Part shown: positions 1-14,177 of the stretch, one piece after another
How positions within the stretch are numbered: the stretch's first letter is position 1
Layout: each line of letters begins with the position of its first letter
Origin: Nipponacmea schrenckii
Taxonomy: Eukaryota > Mollusca > Gastropoda > Lottiidae
Assembly (NCBI GenBank): GCA_030562195.1
Contig: CM060200.1
Coordinates: forward strand, 23,103,023-23,167,022
Length of the DNA: 64,000 nt
Direction: 5' to 3'
The notes under the pieces: generated by a model
What the model was told of the DNA's origin: nothing
The model's database searches: none
Seen by the model: only the letters and a program-made list of their open reading frames with translations
Translations under genes and position numbers: made by a program

Positions 1-364
1 TATTGACATAATAATATATTCAAAAAAATCAAAAGATCGTCGATGAAATAAATAAATAAATACTGTATTTTTGCCACATTTTAAAATAAGATTTTTACAA
101 TAAAAATTGGTAGAATAGTTGTAGAAGTGTAAGGAACTCACACTCGTAATAGAACCTACTTGTTACATTTCTCAGGATTGATTAAATATATGGCGAGTTG
201 AATAATCTGACACGACTGACGAGACATATGTTTGACACATCCTCACCCCACAGGTCAAATCTTCTTCACCCCACCGTCAACTGGGTATCAAAATATATTA
301 ATTATACAACACCAATCCGTGATTTTTCCAAATTTCTCCAATTTCTTCTGACAGTTTTCTGACG

Positions 365-372
365 TGACGTCA
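365..372. promoter_or_regulatory. Full cAMP-response-element palindrome (TGACGTCA)
   Basis: The 8-bp palindrome TGACGTCA is the consensus site for CREB/ATF bZIP factors. It lies about 13.7 kb upstream of the supported first exon, so any link to that gene is speculative. Two further perfect copies lie in the intron at 24,935 and 55,306. A motif match alone does not show occupancy. Confidence 0.25.
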
Positions 373-3300
373 TGTACAATATTTCAACCTTTCGTGCTTG
401 AAGATATTTTTACAGATTTAGAAAAATAAGTATGTAGACATTTTGGTGTGAAAATTGGCAGGAACACTGCCAAAGACAACACGATTTTCTTTCTTACTGG
501 CGGATCAAATGGGTAGATTCATCAAGTTGGGTATTTTGAGAAGTATTTTTAACGACTACGTTTGACATCCGGTTATTGATGACTGTTTACTCGTCGTTAT
601 ATCATATGTTTTCACAACAATGGGCTCGGTTCTTGTTGAAATTCCTAAAATTAAAGAAGAGACGCTATAAAGCATGTGAATGGTATACAGTGTCGTGAAA
701 CAAGGTTCATACTAGATTATCTGAGAACGCGTGATCCATTCCATATAAAATGAAAAGTAACGTACCATACAGTTGCAATTAATTGTCAAATGATATTTTA
801 TTATAAAACTGTAGGAGATATCAAATCTAATCAAATCATCCACATCTATCAGAATGTCCACCAAACTACAATTGATTGAAACCGTTTATTTATGTATGCA
901 ACAATAAAATACAGAGTAGCTTTGATGAGCCCATCACTATACATATATATTCTCTAGCTATACATGTATAGAAGTCCTTAGTTATTTCTATACAATTGAA
1001 ACTCCCTTGCATCTTAGTTCTGTCAGAAACAGAGAAGAATCAATTGGAAACGATGCTATTTGGGCAGTGATAAAATTTGGCCAAATTTTACATCAATTGA
1101 TGTGCATTGTTTCTTTTCCCTAATGTCATACGGTCATCTCTAATAGACCATTCACTGTAGTTGACACTTTTCAAGATGGCCGACAAGTAACTAGATAACA
1201 TTGTTTTCAACATCAAATAGAAAAACAGACTTGTCATTAACCGTGATCAACACTTCCGGTAATTAAGACATGCGCCATCAATAGGGTTGTTATCTGCTGG
1301 GATTTCAATTCAAAATCACGTGACCTCTTTGACCTGTCACCTTTTTCTCCAGAGTGAGGATTTGACATGTTTGGAATGGTCAGAAAGGTTTCCGGTTTGC
1401 AGTCTGGTTATGCAAATTAGATAATTCAATACTATAAAATAAAACTAGGAAAACTGAGAACGTCAACTTAAATTGAAATAACTCATATCCGATCACTGAA
1501 AAAATGAGACCATTTGCATTACATGTCTAATTTTAGTTCCTTGTAATCTGCGAGAATCGAGACAGGTTTTTTGAACACCTCTATGTAATCTCTGTAACTA
1601 TTTGTAGCCATCATTGTATTATATTAAAATAACGTACCCTTAATTTATGACAGTTATTGAAATTTTCCGAGCTTCAAAGCTATATCAGAAATACGCCATA
1701 CCGTCTAACATTATTATGTCAAATCGTGGAGTCCGGGTAATTTAAATATTGAGTGTGTATTAAAATTACAATTTATCACGAGCATATCGAAAAAGTACTG
1801 GCTTATAAAGAATATAAGTTATAGGGCTGCTCCCATCCGGTTATACCTTGTCTGTCTCTTTTCGATATAAGACAATAAATATTTCATCATTACCTGTGAT
1901 TTTCACACCTCACCTATATTCTATTTTTACATGTCATAGACTTGGGGTAAATTTACATTTAAGCACGTTCCTCAAATAAAACTGTTAAAATTTGAAAATT
2001 ATTAAACAATTTGAATAAAGGCAACAAGTGCACCAAATGTTACCAAGTTTAATAATTGAAGTCTTTATGAATAGGTTTGATAAATCCACATTGATTTGTA
2101 CATGATGGTTAGCTCGGGTCGACCACAATCAATATATGATTGATGTTGAAAGAATTTGAGAAAATTGTTTGGTACACAGATGTTTGTGTAAACAAGTTCT
2201 TAAATTATTGAAATTCAAAATGTTCAATAATTGTTTACTTATTAGACCTAGCAGATCAAAGGTCTGGATGTACTCGAATACATTTATTTTCGATTATTTG
2301 GTCTTGAGCGCTTTATTCTTACACAATATGTACCCCTTATTGTGCTTATTTTAACCTGTTATCATTGTGCATCATTCTCAATATATTGATAACAGAGAAT
2401 TGATATATAACACTTCGTAATAAATTATGTTATCTTGCGCTCTTTTTTGTGCAATCTCTCACAATATTTCGCATATGCATTATATAACCTTACTCCCATC
2501 CAAAACTATTTTTTATGAAGCAGATCTGTATTTTTATGACTGCAGAGTGCTGAACAGGAAAACTTCATCCGCCTTATTTATATATGTTGTACTTTAGTGA
2601 ATTTCAACTATACTTTTACCGAAATACTAGTCAAGTATAATTCAACTTGGGCTATACAATAGATTAATAATCATCTTTTACAATTTTTCTTTTAAGGAAA
2701 GGACATATGACGTGTTTTCGATTCGCAAAACTCTATTGAGAAAAGGAACGAAATGTTTTTATCTTGTGAAAAACTTCCATTATATTCTTGAGCATAGCAT
2801 CTCTAGCTTCTTTAGTTTCCAGTTATTGCATTTGAATGTAATCCAAACCAACTGTTACCGTAGCCTTTCTTTCTGAAAAATGGCGGCATCGATCAAGAAC
2901 TATTAAAGGAAAAATATTTCAAAAGAAAACAAAGAACGGTAACTTTTATAAAATATTTTCCGGCAGACTACATATTTCAATAGAAAAGTTAATTACAATT
3001 CATTTAAATAATAAAGAAAATATTTTATGGCATTTTCAAGATTTTAATTACCGAAGTTTCTATAAAACCTTTAATACTTTCGCTTTTAACTGAAAACCAT
3101 CAATTTTAGAAGTTAAAAACTCAATTAATCTTTAAGATTAATCGTAAGGTTAATGGGTTTACTGAGGAACTTTAGCTTCGGAATCAAAGATGGCGATTTC
3201 TTGAATAGAGAAACACATCAAACAGCTGTGACGTAACCTCCTGTCACGTGAACAAGAAAATTCGAATACAAATGCAAATGTTGAACCTTGATAACCTCGA

Positions 3301-3920
3301 GTTCAGCTTCCTACAGAAATGATCAGGAGAAATTACGGATTCTCAATTAATGCCATTCCGGAAATTTAATTTTGTATAGAATGAAGAGATATCTTGTGGT
3401 ATTTAGTATGCACTACAAGCGTGAAATGTACGCGCGATTATTCGTGAATTTGCATAATTAGACATGACTGTCAGTCAAGCTATGTCGAGCATGTCAAAGA
3501 ATTCAATAGACTCTTTAATGTACGTCAGATAGACACTTGAACATGGAATTTCAGGTCCTTTTTGTGTGGTTGTAGAGCTTGTTGTGCATTAATACAATTT
3601 ATATGTCGACCTGACATTTAAGCAAAAAATCCTCATCAATACCATAATACTTTTTATCGTTCTACAGCATAGATGTGGTCATGTATGATACTTTTGGTTA
3701 GAGAACATCGTAACATACATACCAAACAGTTTAAAATATTGAGTTATTGATTGTGTACGAATTCCAAACACCACCATGCTCTTCGCGATGATGTACCGAA
3801 CTCAAGGTCTCGTCGATGTTCTTATAGAAAGTAAAGTGTCGTGATATCAAAGATGTTAGTTATATCAACAATATACATGAATTGTTAATTTTGGATAGCA
3901 ATAATGTGAATGAAATGAAT

Positions 3921-4110
3921 GGTGTTATACGCCCTACTTCCTACTTCTCAGCACCTTCTTGTCTAACACAGACGGACAACGCCATGTAGTGTGCAATGGG
4001 GGAACAGTATTAGATTTCCACCTGATGAGGGATCTTTAATGTGCACAACCTGTATTACACGGGGCCTTGATTTGTTTTCCCCCTTTCTAGATCAGTCACT
4101 CTGATCTGTA
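3921..4110. repeat. Degenerate dispersed repeat, copy A
   Basis: This block is richer in G+C than its surroundings. It shares ordered short blocks with the stretch near 23.8 kb: TTAyACGyCCT, CAGCACCTT or AAGCACCTT, a CTAA..A.rGGCGG or GACGG block, TAGTGTG, GGGGAACA, GATC and TGCAC, in the same order and orientation. Shared block order with point changes and indels between two distant loci is what old copies of one interspersed repeat look like. The style (GATCTTTAATGTGCAC after a GGGGAAC block) resembles repeats I associate with molluscan genomes, but I cannot assign a named family. No coding potential is visible. The ends are approximate. Confidence 0.45.
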
Positions 4111-4607
4111 TCAATAGCGATGATGCTGATTGTTAGATCTACAATTAAATGAAAAAAAGAGTGACAGGTATGATCTCGGGTAAAGTGTAGTATAACCTAT
4201 TGAATTGGGTATTTAGTATTCTAAATGCTATCTAGATTGTCAGAACACTTGAACTATACTGTCAGTAGTTTAACACCATCAATAAGTCGAGTAGACATTG
4301 ACTATAATTATAACACGAATCATGCAAATCACCGTATTCAAATTCACATTCTTGCTTAAAAAAATATCTACTATTTAAAGGATGATTCATTTAGCACTTA
4401 TTTTTTTCTTGAATAAAAATATAGAATTCAATTTGTGTTCAAGATTAAGCTGACATTCGTAGTATTTCAACTCAGCCTCAAGACCTATCATCATCGTTTG
4501 GACTTCAAATTATGCAATCGCTAGAAGATAAGAATAATTTGAACCATGTACTGCTTTTTACTTGCAATGAAGAAAAGTTCGTTAAACCAGTGAAACCATA
4601 TTAGTTG

Positions 4608-4663
4608 GGTGGGGAGGGGGTGGTGTCTTCATGACCGCAATGGATGGAAGGGTGTCTTCATGA
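4608..4663. repeat. G-rich tract followed by a 13-bp direct duplication
   Basis: A G-rich run (three runs of three to five G plus a GG within about 16 nt) is followed by two copies of GGTGTCTTCATGA at 4622-4634 and 4651-4663. The G-run could form at most a weak or two-tier quadruplex. The duplication looks like a small local copying event. No function is apparent. Confidence 0.5.
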
Positions 4664-7600
4664 TAATCTTGAACATAACTTAGGGATCGTTCCTATATGC
4701 CTTCATGAGGATTCAGAAATAATAATAATGTGTCCCTCAATACACATTTATTACATCCGTACTGTGCTTAAAGGGAACGAAATAAAAATGACATTATTTT
4801 TTCAAGCATACTTTACATATTGGATGTCATATTCATGGCGATATTATCCCACAGATGATGAACAGGACTGCATATTTCCCACCTCGTTAGTGATATAGGG
4901 ACACATTAACTAATACAGTGGCTGCAAAATACGGAATAGATGAATTTAGTCAAATCGGACGATTTTGAGCTTGACAATTAAACACCTTGACTTCAGGTGT
5001 ATAAAGAATGTAATGAATGTAACTAAATGATTAATTTCGGTGTAAGACAATAAAAATACTTGTAAACAACCATCTATTACTGTTTCTACAGCTACTGCTA
5101 GATGTAGTCAAATATTTATGAGACATGACGATAAAAAACAAGGGCATTTCTCTTTAAATAATGTTCAAAAAATACATCTATAACCGTTAATCTCTCAAAC
5201 AGTTACTTAAAATAGTCAACGCTTGTGTAATTGGTTAAAGATGGTGTTCTCTAAATATCCGACCATCAACTTCAAACAAACGTTAAACCCAATTGGTCCA
5301 TTATGCTTTCGATTGGGATGGAATTTTTGTAACTTTGATTGTTTTTGCTACCTATGCAGATACGAATTTTCTATAACGCAGTGGGAAACTAAATAGAACA
5401 CAGAATGAATCATTTCAGGACTGTCGCCACTTATTCATATCAGGGATAGGACTACATCTTCATCATGATTACCATAAAAAAAACAAGCTATTTCCTTGTC
5501 GGAACTAATTTGATAAAAGCATCATTTAGATAAATATTAGACTATACAGCACATACAATTTGAGTTATTGCCGAACCCTTACGACTAAAGTAGAAAACAA
5601 CATCAAAATGACAATAAGATTTCACTTGAACAATAATTTGAGGTATAGATTTGCTGAAGAGGTAAGAATAAAGGGTCCTTTAAATAACGAACTGGTAAAG
5701 ACATCGTGCAAATGAGAAATACGTTTGTTGATATTTGAAACTTAAGCCACATAAATATGCGGGTTGTGACGGTTGTGAAACGTTCATCGTTTGTTTCACT
5801 CCATTTCTATTATTTAATGATTACAACACGTGCCTAACATTCATTCGAGAAGTACAAACTAATTATATTTACATGTTACACTACATACTGTTAGTCTCTC
5901 CTAAAAATCCCTCACAAAGAACGAAGGGAAATTTTTCCTCTTTAATTCTTTGTGAATGCAGTTGGAGAAACTTTTGGCAAGAAACTAGTCAACTGCAATC
6001 GTTAAATCATCCCTTTTCATTCTGAACTGCATATTTGAGAAACAAATCTTGTTCCATTCTACTAGACCAAAAAGCATTAAAACTCATAATCCCGAGCGTA
6101 ATTCTACGACTATGTAGATACATGTATGTTAAGATCAATTTGTTCAATAAGTGATACAAACTGAAATGAAACTAATAACTATTCATATCGAAATGTGTTC
6201 CATCATAGTTTAACAATTAAAAGTTAGTAGTAAGCCGGGTTTCACTGAAAAAAGAATACAATTTTTGTAAGAACTCACACAAAGATATATCAAACCGACC
6301 AATAAATATCTTTTAACTTCGCCTTTGTATGAAAATGGTGTAAATACATGTTTATGATATACTGCAAATAATCATTATAGGGTTACCCAATTCGATTTCA
6401 CCAAGAACTACATGTATATTCTTTTAATCAGACTATAGTTAACTGTACTTCATTTAAATAAACCTTCAGATGAGTCCATATAGATGAAGATGAATAAATT
6501 TCTATTTGCGTTAGATCAATAAACACAAGATATATGGAGCGTAAAACTCAAGATTATTTCATGTCTTCAAGATAGGAAAGTCCACTAAAGACGTGAATTA
6601 AGAGTTTTTGTATTATTCTAATGCATTACGTGTGTATCAGTGAAGTAATTAATAATCCATCTCCCTATAGGCTGGACTATAATTGGTGGTCATCTAGAAT
6701 ACATTAAAACTAACAGAAGTTTCATTTCGTTCACTTTACTTTAATAAACTAATTTATTCCATACCATCTTGAATGGTACAAGTGTAACTTGATTTGTAAA
6801 GTAAGCTTTCGTACTTTCATTACAGCCCCATTTCAGCAAATGCCAAATTGAAACCCCTAAGTGTTGCCGTGATGTGTGGATAATGCGTTACAAATAGTCA
6901 TTTTAAACTATATAATACCTATTGGGATTTCATTATATGCATTGTATTAATCTATAAATGTAAATAGTAGAGCATGAAGCAATATTCTGAATATTCAGCA
7001 TACTTTCACAAACCCATTTGTATTTATAGATGAGAAACATTACAATAAATACTGATACCGATAACCTTAAACTGTAATTTAAATTTAAAAAAAAATAGTC
7101 GCTTTGAAACGTATATAAGTCTATTTGAATCATAATAATATTACGAAACTTTGGAACAAATATCATTGCCCACAATTTCTCGAAACATGTTTAAAACAAG
7201 TATTTATCATTATGAAAGTCACCTTCATTAGATAAATACTAAAATATTGATTAAAAGTTAAAAACATTGTTATATATTTAATATAATAATACTGATATAA
7301 ACTATATAGGTATTGATAATGGAATGATTAGGGTTCATATATTAATATAAACAACAATTAGAACCCAATATAAACACTATTATAACATCAAAAGCTACCA
7401 GGATACATCATGCCAAATATTAATTCCCATGAAGATAGGTAATCTAGTACAATCTTCAAATTTATAGCAATTTTATGGATCAAGGTTTATTGCCACGTAT
7501 TTGATGTTCAGTGAGCAAGCCTGAACATTTCACTTTAGGTGAACATATTCCTAGGAGATCAAGGTATTGTACGACTGCAAAAATTTATACACGTAACGAT

Positions 7601-10600
7601 AAAATGCCAAATGGATCCGATTCTTTCATACTGAAACTCAAACCAATGCTGATCATTGTTTATTTGCTTATCGTATAAATTATCTCCCTTATAAAAATTT
7701 TAAACCGGAAGCACTTCAAAACATAACGGTACATCTTATGAATATATTTCAAACTAAGGCAATAAAAGTCACATGATCGTTTGCTGGTTTTTGTTTAACC
7801 TGTCCACCTTTAGATGTATTTGTATGAAGAAAGATTTTAATTCAATACATTTTTTATCAATTCTGTTCAAAACTCAGGATATCAATAGATTGTGAATATT
7901 ATATAAAATATAAAAAAAGAAATAAAATAAAGTTTATGGTGTTCAATATTTTCATCCTCGGTTTTTCCTTTGTTATCTTTTCATCTTATATTGTTCTATT
8001 CAAACAGTTTGTACCTGATGTCGGCATATTGCATTTCTCTTTGATCTGTTTCACACTCATCAATAAGACGTAGGATAAAAGACTAAAACATATTTTATAA
8101 AAACTATTTTCTTCCACGTTTAACGATTTAAGCTGGTTATATTTCATAAAAATCGTTGAAACTTTTGTTTTTGAAACTTAAGGACAATGAGAAAAGAACA
8201 ATTAGCCGTCATTAAATTCGAGACTACAAGCTGAGGTATTCGTATTTTCCAGACTAATCGAAGAAAAGCCTCAAGGTAAATTATTCTACATCGTGTCTTT
8301 TTTCTTCATTTCATATAATGTTTATTTTATTAACAAGTTCTTACATATCACAACATTAAACAATCCGTTTGTCAACAATCTAGATCTGGTTCCATGCTAA
8401 TCATGAACTACTAGTCAGTGTAGATAAGGTAACCAATCACAGAAAGCGATTTCCATTCTTATTTTAAAATGATCGCTGGAACATACACGACACAAGAACG
8501 CGTGGTATTTTCTTTATGGTCTTTTTCAATAGAAATAAAAGAACGATTGTGTTTTTATATCAAAAATGATATTCGAAGCAATTAGTAGCTAATGAATATT
8601 CATGAATTTTATTATTTTTACGATTGTCGATAACATCATATCACCATGGTAATTTTGATATTATTAATATGTTTAGATAAGTATGTTTAAAAGATACAGC
8701 GTCTGCAAATATATTATTTTTTTGTGTCTGGTGTAACAATCTGTTAAAATATGACTTAAACCTTATAAATACTGGCGGATATATCATCACATTGTACACT
8801 CCAATGCTTTGAAAACCTCCATAAATTTAGTAATGAAAATATGCAAGTGCATTACATCGAGACTTGTTTTTAGTCTACAAAAGGGGAACATATCATTGAC
8901 TCTGTATCAGGGTTTTTAATCTGGTTTAGAAATTGCTTTATCTGCAAGGTAAAACAATAGGGCTTTGGTAGAATCCCTACATCATTATGGATCATTTACA
9001 GTGTTCTAAAAGAGAGAATGGTATCTCCGTTATTTTTAAGGCTACTTTTAGTTCGATATATGACCAAAAAAATGAAGATTATTACCTGTAGTGTTTCATA
9101 GTTATTTACCTCCTTGCTCTTGATCATTGCTTTAAGCAATTTTTAAATATATACATTGTCTTATATATTTTTATCTTTTTACATTGCTGGATACCTAGTG
9201 TAGGAAAGGGGTTAAATATATATGATTCGGTATTGTCGATGAAACAATTAGTTCGTTTTATTCAATAGTTATCTTGACACGAATATGAAAACAGACTAAT
9301 AAACAATTTCTGTCCATCAAAATGTCCGACCTGGTCAATTGGTTAGCAATGCCTTTAGAAATAATTAGAAAGACTAGACATTTGCTTATTAGACAGCTAA
9401 GCCTTAGGTTCATTTGACAAACGATGTCTTATTTGGCTTCCAGGCTTAATACAGTGTCAGGATTCCGTGACCATGGTCTTTTACAAGAAAATAATGAAGA
9501 ACATTGATGAGCTTGTAATTTCACCGGGATTTTTAGGTTTCTTATCCACAGAACATGATCTCTTTAAGGGCAAATGAAGCCAGAAAATGATTTTCATTAA
9601 TTAATAAGTAGAATATAAGCTGCAGTCCCTGACATGGTCATTATGTGAAATATATTAAATATCAAACTACTTCCTTTTTAGACCTGATGTTACATAGATG
9701 TCTGGGGACGAAGAATGAACCTTATGATACAATTCCCAAAAACCCAGTGATCTTTGCTCCAAATTTCAGTTTTTAACAGACTGTTCGATGTTGATAGTGC
9801 GATGTTTGAAATCACCGTTTGATTTAAATGTATTAAAAAGTGGCAAACAGAATATCCAGGAGAAAAAAAAAGTACACCTTGTACTAAATACTAGAATAGT
9901 AAAAATGGTAACAATTCCGACTTTCTGAGTTATATTTAGTTTTGCATTATCTGTGATGCCTTGAAATTGGAGTTTACACTTCACTCATCTTTCTAATTTA
10001 CCAATTCAAAATTTGAACCTGATGTTTGGTATCCCCATTATCTTATTTAGATGTTTGATTATCATGGCACATTGGTTGTCCTCGGGCCAAACACGAGCTG
10101 TAATCGTATGACCAATGTCCAACAAACCATCGGTATCATAATTACAAATTGTTACTTTTAGGTTTCTTACCGATGACTCATTGGATCAAGGTCTTCTTTC
10201 ATGCTTTCCTTTGCATCTTCATGAGTCATCATAGAGCTCTCAAATATCGTAATAGCGTAATTTATAACTATCAGGTACAATGTTTCGTCAGGTTACATTG
10301 CTTTTGTTTAATTAAATTGACTTTTTTTGTCGAATGTTGTTCCCTCACGATGTGGTATTCTGATCTTAAATATAAATCCGAAACAGTAGTGATAAACAAT
10401 ACTTAACCCATACAATGATGACTGCATTCAATACAATGTTTATAAGCCCGATAATTAACAGGGTTATCTTCTCCTTGCTGTAAGAATTACCCCCCTTGTG
10501 ATGTAAACAGGTGTAGTAATCAATTAAAATTTACCTGATTCTAACCGACTTTCCAACAAATTACCTGATGATGAAATATATAAGTATGTACAATAAGTAA

Positions 10601-13599
10601 TAAGTAATAAGCATCAGACAACCGCCATGTGCTAGGTTGGTATCCACGCATTTTCTAAAAAAAATTTCTCAATCGCATGAAAATAAGGTGGAAACTGCGT
10701 ACTTGAATTAGAAATTTTAAAAGTATAAAAGTGATAATAAAAAACATATTCATTTGACGAGGTAACAAAATTAAAAAGCATTCTGCCATTTTGACAGATG
10801 CTCTATACTCACTATCTGATAAATCCAATACAAGTGATTCTGAGATCAGAATGTTTAGCTTGAAAATGATTCTACGGGATTTTACAACCAAAACTACCAC
10901 CTTTATCGTTTTGTTGCAAGGAAAGAATTTGAATTCACCTAAATTTAAAACTATATAAACTTTAAAAACTCTCAATAACTTTCACTAGCTGACTGGGATT
11001 TGAAAGTGGTTTGGAACTCTTTTATACTAAATACTAATCCACGAAGAAGCAGCTGCCTGCCAATGGAGCATTTCGTTGTGTTTTGTAGGTCTTTGTATCT
11101 CTCCTAGGTAGGATAATAAATTCTATTGAATCTAATTTCAGCAACTAACATTGCTTCTATTACTGAAAATTGTCCATGGGTTTGTTCAGATTCAACACCC
11201 CTCAGTTTGTTAAACTATACCGCGCAATCGAGTCAAAAGATTATTCACAGCTCCAGTTTTATAATATTGCCAAGTTAACTTGAAGTCACAAAACTACCGT
11301 ATTCGCATTGAGAAGTGAACAAAAGCCAAGAATTTGAAGATACTCAACAAAAGATTAGAATTTAAAAAAATATCTTAAACAGATTAAAACTCTGATTAAC
11401 ATGTGGACGATAATCGAATCAACAATTGAAGTTAACAAAAGTTTTAATCTTGATGTTTCATTTGACATTAATTTAACTTTTGTCCAGTAAACAATACCAG
11501 AGCCCCACAATGGTTGACAGTAATTAACATCTTGTTGACAAATTATAGGTCACGTGATAGAAATGGGTGTGGTAGATGACTAGGGGCGTGGTTAATTATT
11601 CCAACTTCATGCTTTGGTGGATTTCTAATAGATATTTAATAATGATTTAAAGTAGATCATTATTTTACACAATAATTAAATTCTCTCTTGCCCAAATGAT
11701 TAATGGCCCTGTTGCTCTCCCACTTATTCAAGAGAGCGGATAACGCACTGCTTTGATAAAAATATATCATACATATTATAATATGTAGGAATATTTAAGC
11801 ATCCATGAAAGCCATGTCAAAGCAGGTCAACGTCGCCTTGAAACATCTCACCATCATACCGTACTTCATCGTAGTGAAGTAATCGCTCAAGCATCCGATT
11901 CGGTCATGCATGTCCAGTTCATTTTCTTGAGTTAGAAAATAATGAGTCGATGATCCTCAGTTAAGAAAGTGAAAATATGTTATTTAAGACCTGTGTAGAC
12001 TTGTGAACGCGCAAATCATTGCCTTTCGCAATATGCGAAGGTGGAATGGCATAAGCCTTTTTTTCTCTTTTTTTTTTGGGTGGTAGTTGGGGGTGGGGGT
12101 TATTGTGAACGTGATAGCCAGTAGCTCTCAAGTCACGTTTCAATCTTAAGACTAGATGTGTTTCCAAAGCCAATCTCGAAAATTGTCAAGTTAGCATCTT
12201 GGCCTTTGCCGTGACTAAAATCGGATCATGAAGTTGGCGTACTACGTGTCTCAACCATCCCGGCCGTCCTTTATGAAGAACAGGGCGGGTTGAATATATA
12301 TTTACATGAATTCACAGATAAATTTGTACATCCTTTAGGAGTTCCATTAATCTTAATGCAATCTTCAGCATCTGCTGGAAAAGGGTTGTATATAAGGATT
12401 AACCACCATAGCATAATTTGTTTTGTCACCTGCGATGCGGTTCCACACCTCCATTATAGATTTCAAGTCTTTTTAGAGAAAGTAAGATTGATTCTGAAGA
12501 ACTATTGAAGATTTCATGTTTTAAGCTCAAAAGCCTGGAGGATTAGCAATTTCGTTCTCGGTGTATGTTTTCAGGTTTTTAAGAATTAATCCTACTTGAT
12601 GAATGTATCACCATTAACAGCTTATCTTTTACAAGACTTTTTTATACTGTGCATTCTTTCTTGAGCCTATCTTAATTAATTTACTAGAAAACTGAAATAT
12701 GGACTTTTTATCTGTGAATATTGATCGCTGTACTAGAACACGATGTACATGAATTTCTTACTAAAACATCAATACTATGTTGTCACTTCATGTCTTAAAG
12801 AAAACGACATTTTAGATAGACAAGGGCCTGTCAATCATTTTCGACACGTGTCACAAACTCCTCCCATTGTCACCCGATCCACTATAATTGTGGCGTTTTA
12901 TTGGCTACAAATAAACAGTGGTACGGTGACTTGTTGTCTTTTGGTAATAAAATTCAGTATTTAATTTGCCTGTGGTAGTAGTTAGGTTGATGTATGTTTC
13001 TGGTGATAAGATAACATCCCCATCTCATCTCAAGGTGTTGAGATTGGAACATAACTGTTAAATTTTATTATTTTATGATTGGCACTTGTCAATCAAAATA
13101 ATAATTCTTATTATTAGAACTGTTATTAAAATAATTCATATGATAAATTGTATGAATCTATGATCTATTTGAAGTTTAAAAAGGTTGTGAACTTATTGGA
13201 TTGTCATCTGTGTGACGGAATTAAATTCCGTGTCAAACCTTTCCTATTTGTTTACAATTTGAACATTCAGTGGCAGACGATCTGAAAACAATTTAAAGAG
13301 TTTAATTAACAAAGAACTAGTTTGGTGATATTTACACTTTAAATGTATTGGAAATGGAATTGTGAAATGTGAGGTTAACTTTATTTAAACAGCGAGAATT
13401 GTGATAATTAAGACGAGACGTGAAAGCAAGACGACAATCAACCCGACATCAAATTAAAATAATAAAGCAATCAAAATCCCCAATCAAAATTGGAAAAATT
13501 CCTCTAAAACAATTGTGCAACGAACGATCAAAAATCAAAGAGTGCTTATTGTCCAGGAAGAATTTCAGATAATAAAAGGGAAAGGACTGAAGAGATAAC

Positions 13600-14113
13600 A
13601 TCGTCTCAGAGCTTTTATCAATTTCTGTTTCATAAAAATCAAAGAATTTTTTCTTCCTTCAATTTGAACATCGAATTCCAAGCATCGACTTTTCAAGCGC
13701 AGTAACTTGTGAGGGATAACTATTGCTAAGCGCGCGCGACTTCATCTGAGTACGTTGGTCGATGAAACGAATGAACGTGCTAGTCAGCTGCTTGGTTACT
13801 GCTTGGCTCTAGTAATCAGTGTATGTTGAACTGTCGTTAGCTATACAACACGAGTATTCAAATGTTTAGTTCTGTTCGTTTACTGTGTTAACACTGTGTA
13901 CTTCGTTCATTCATAATAATACCGATTCATTATACTTTTAATATCACTATCTTTTGTGACTTGTAATTAAATATGAGGATTTTAATTGTGGACTGTAGTC
14001 AGTGTAATCCCCTATAAACCGTTATAATATTTGATACATAACAAGGATGACAAGATTGTGAGGTGAAATTAGATAGATTGGATATTCAGACCTCGTGTAA
14101 ATTATTATTAATC
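13600..14113 (+). promoter_or_regulatory. Putative promoter and 5' leader of the signal-peptide gene
   Basis: This stretch immediately precedes the start codon at 14,114. It contains a CG-alternating patch (CGCGCGCG at 13,731-13,738) that stands out in an otherwise CpG-poor AT-rich region, an E-box CAGCTG at 13,785-13,790 and an initiator-like TCAGTG at 13,816. I could not find a convincing TATA box. The leader nearest the start has two small upstream ORFs: ATG at 13,973 (14 codons) and ATG at 14,047 (4 codons, ending TGA at 14,059-14,061). An in-frame TGA at 14,048-14,050 upstream of the main ATG makes 14,114 the likely start in that frame. The transcription start itself cannot be fixed from sequence. 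Confidence 0.4.
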
Positions 14114-14177
14114 ATGGATATATTGCCGTGGATTATTCTCCTGGCCCAACTTATTTCATTTACTCTAGCTACTATAG
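14114..14177 (+). CDS. First coding exon: signal peptide of a secreted or cell-surface protein (partial gene)
   Basis: The exon reads 21 codons plus one base from an ATG in strong context (A at -3, G at +4). It begins MDILPWIILL, continues with a hydrophobic core through about residue 17, and ends in small or polar residues (TLATI), a classic cleavable signal peptide though with an acidic second residue. It stops at ATAG|GTAAGA, a near-consensus donor at 14,178, leaving a phase-1 intron. A separate signal-peptide exon followed by a phase-1 intron is typical of immunoglobulin-superfamily and other extracellular-module genes, for example IgLON or lachesin-type adhesion molecules, several of which have giant first introns with recursive splice sites. 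No Ig exon lies in view, so the family is an inference. An in-frame TGA at 14,048 supports this start. If the donor were not used the frame would stay open to a TGA 43 codons from the ATG, so a short unspliced ORF is the weaker alternative. Confidence 0.6.

Larger units (their letters stand above)
1..13600. other. Upstream, probably intergenic AT-rich DNA without a supported gene
   Basis: I see no coding segment that I can support here on either strand. The open frames present are short (60-106 codons), AT-driven and without recognisable domains, and none is bounded by convincing splice sites. What can be seen is a degenerate dispersed-repeat copy near 3.92-4.11 kb, a TGACGTCA palindrome at 365-372, YY1-like AANATGGCG motifs at 2877 and 3187, and two G-rich patches (near 4608 and 12077). 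A tight acceptor-like run at 11,106 fused to a weak donor is discussed under rejected items. Exons of a neighbouring gene with long introns cannot be excluded, because short internal exons are hard to see without alignment. Confidence 0.5.

Noticed and set aside
11085..11115. Pyrimidine tract CTTTGTATCTCTCCTAG fused to GTAGGA (AG at 11,106-11,107), ratchet-like
   Set aside because: The donor GTAGGA is poor and the site lies upstream of exon 1, so it could only matter if an earlier promoter exists, for which I see no evidence.
12071..12105. G-rich run GGGTGG...GGGGGTGGGGG as a G-quadruplex
   Set aside because: Only three runs of at least three G are separated well enough, so a stable three-tier quadruplex needs a fourth run that is absent. 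A two-tier structure would be weak.
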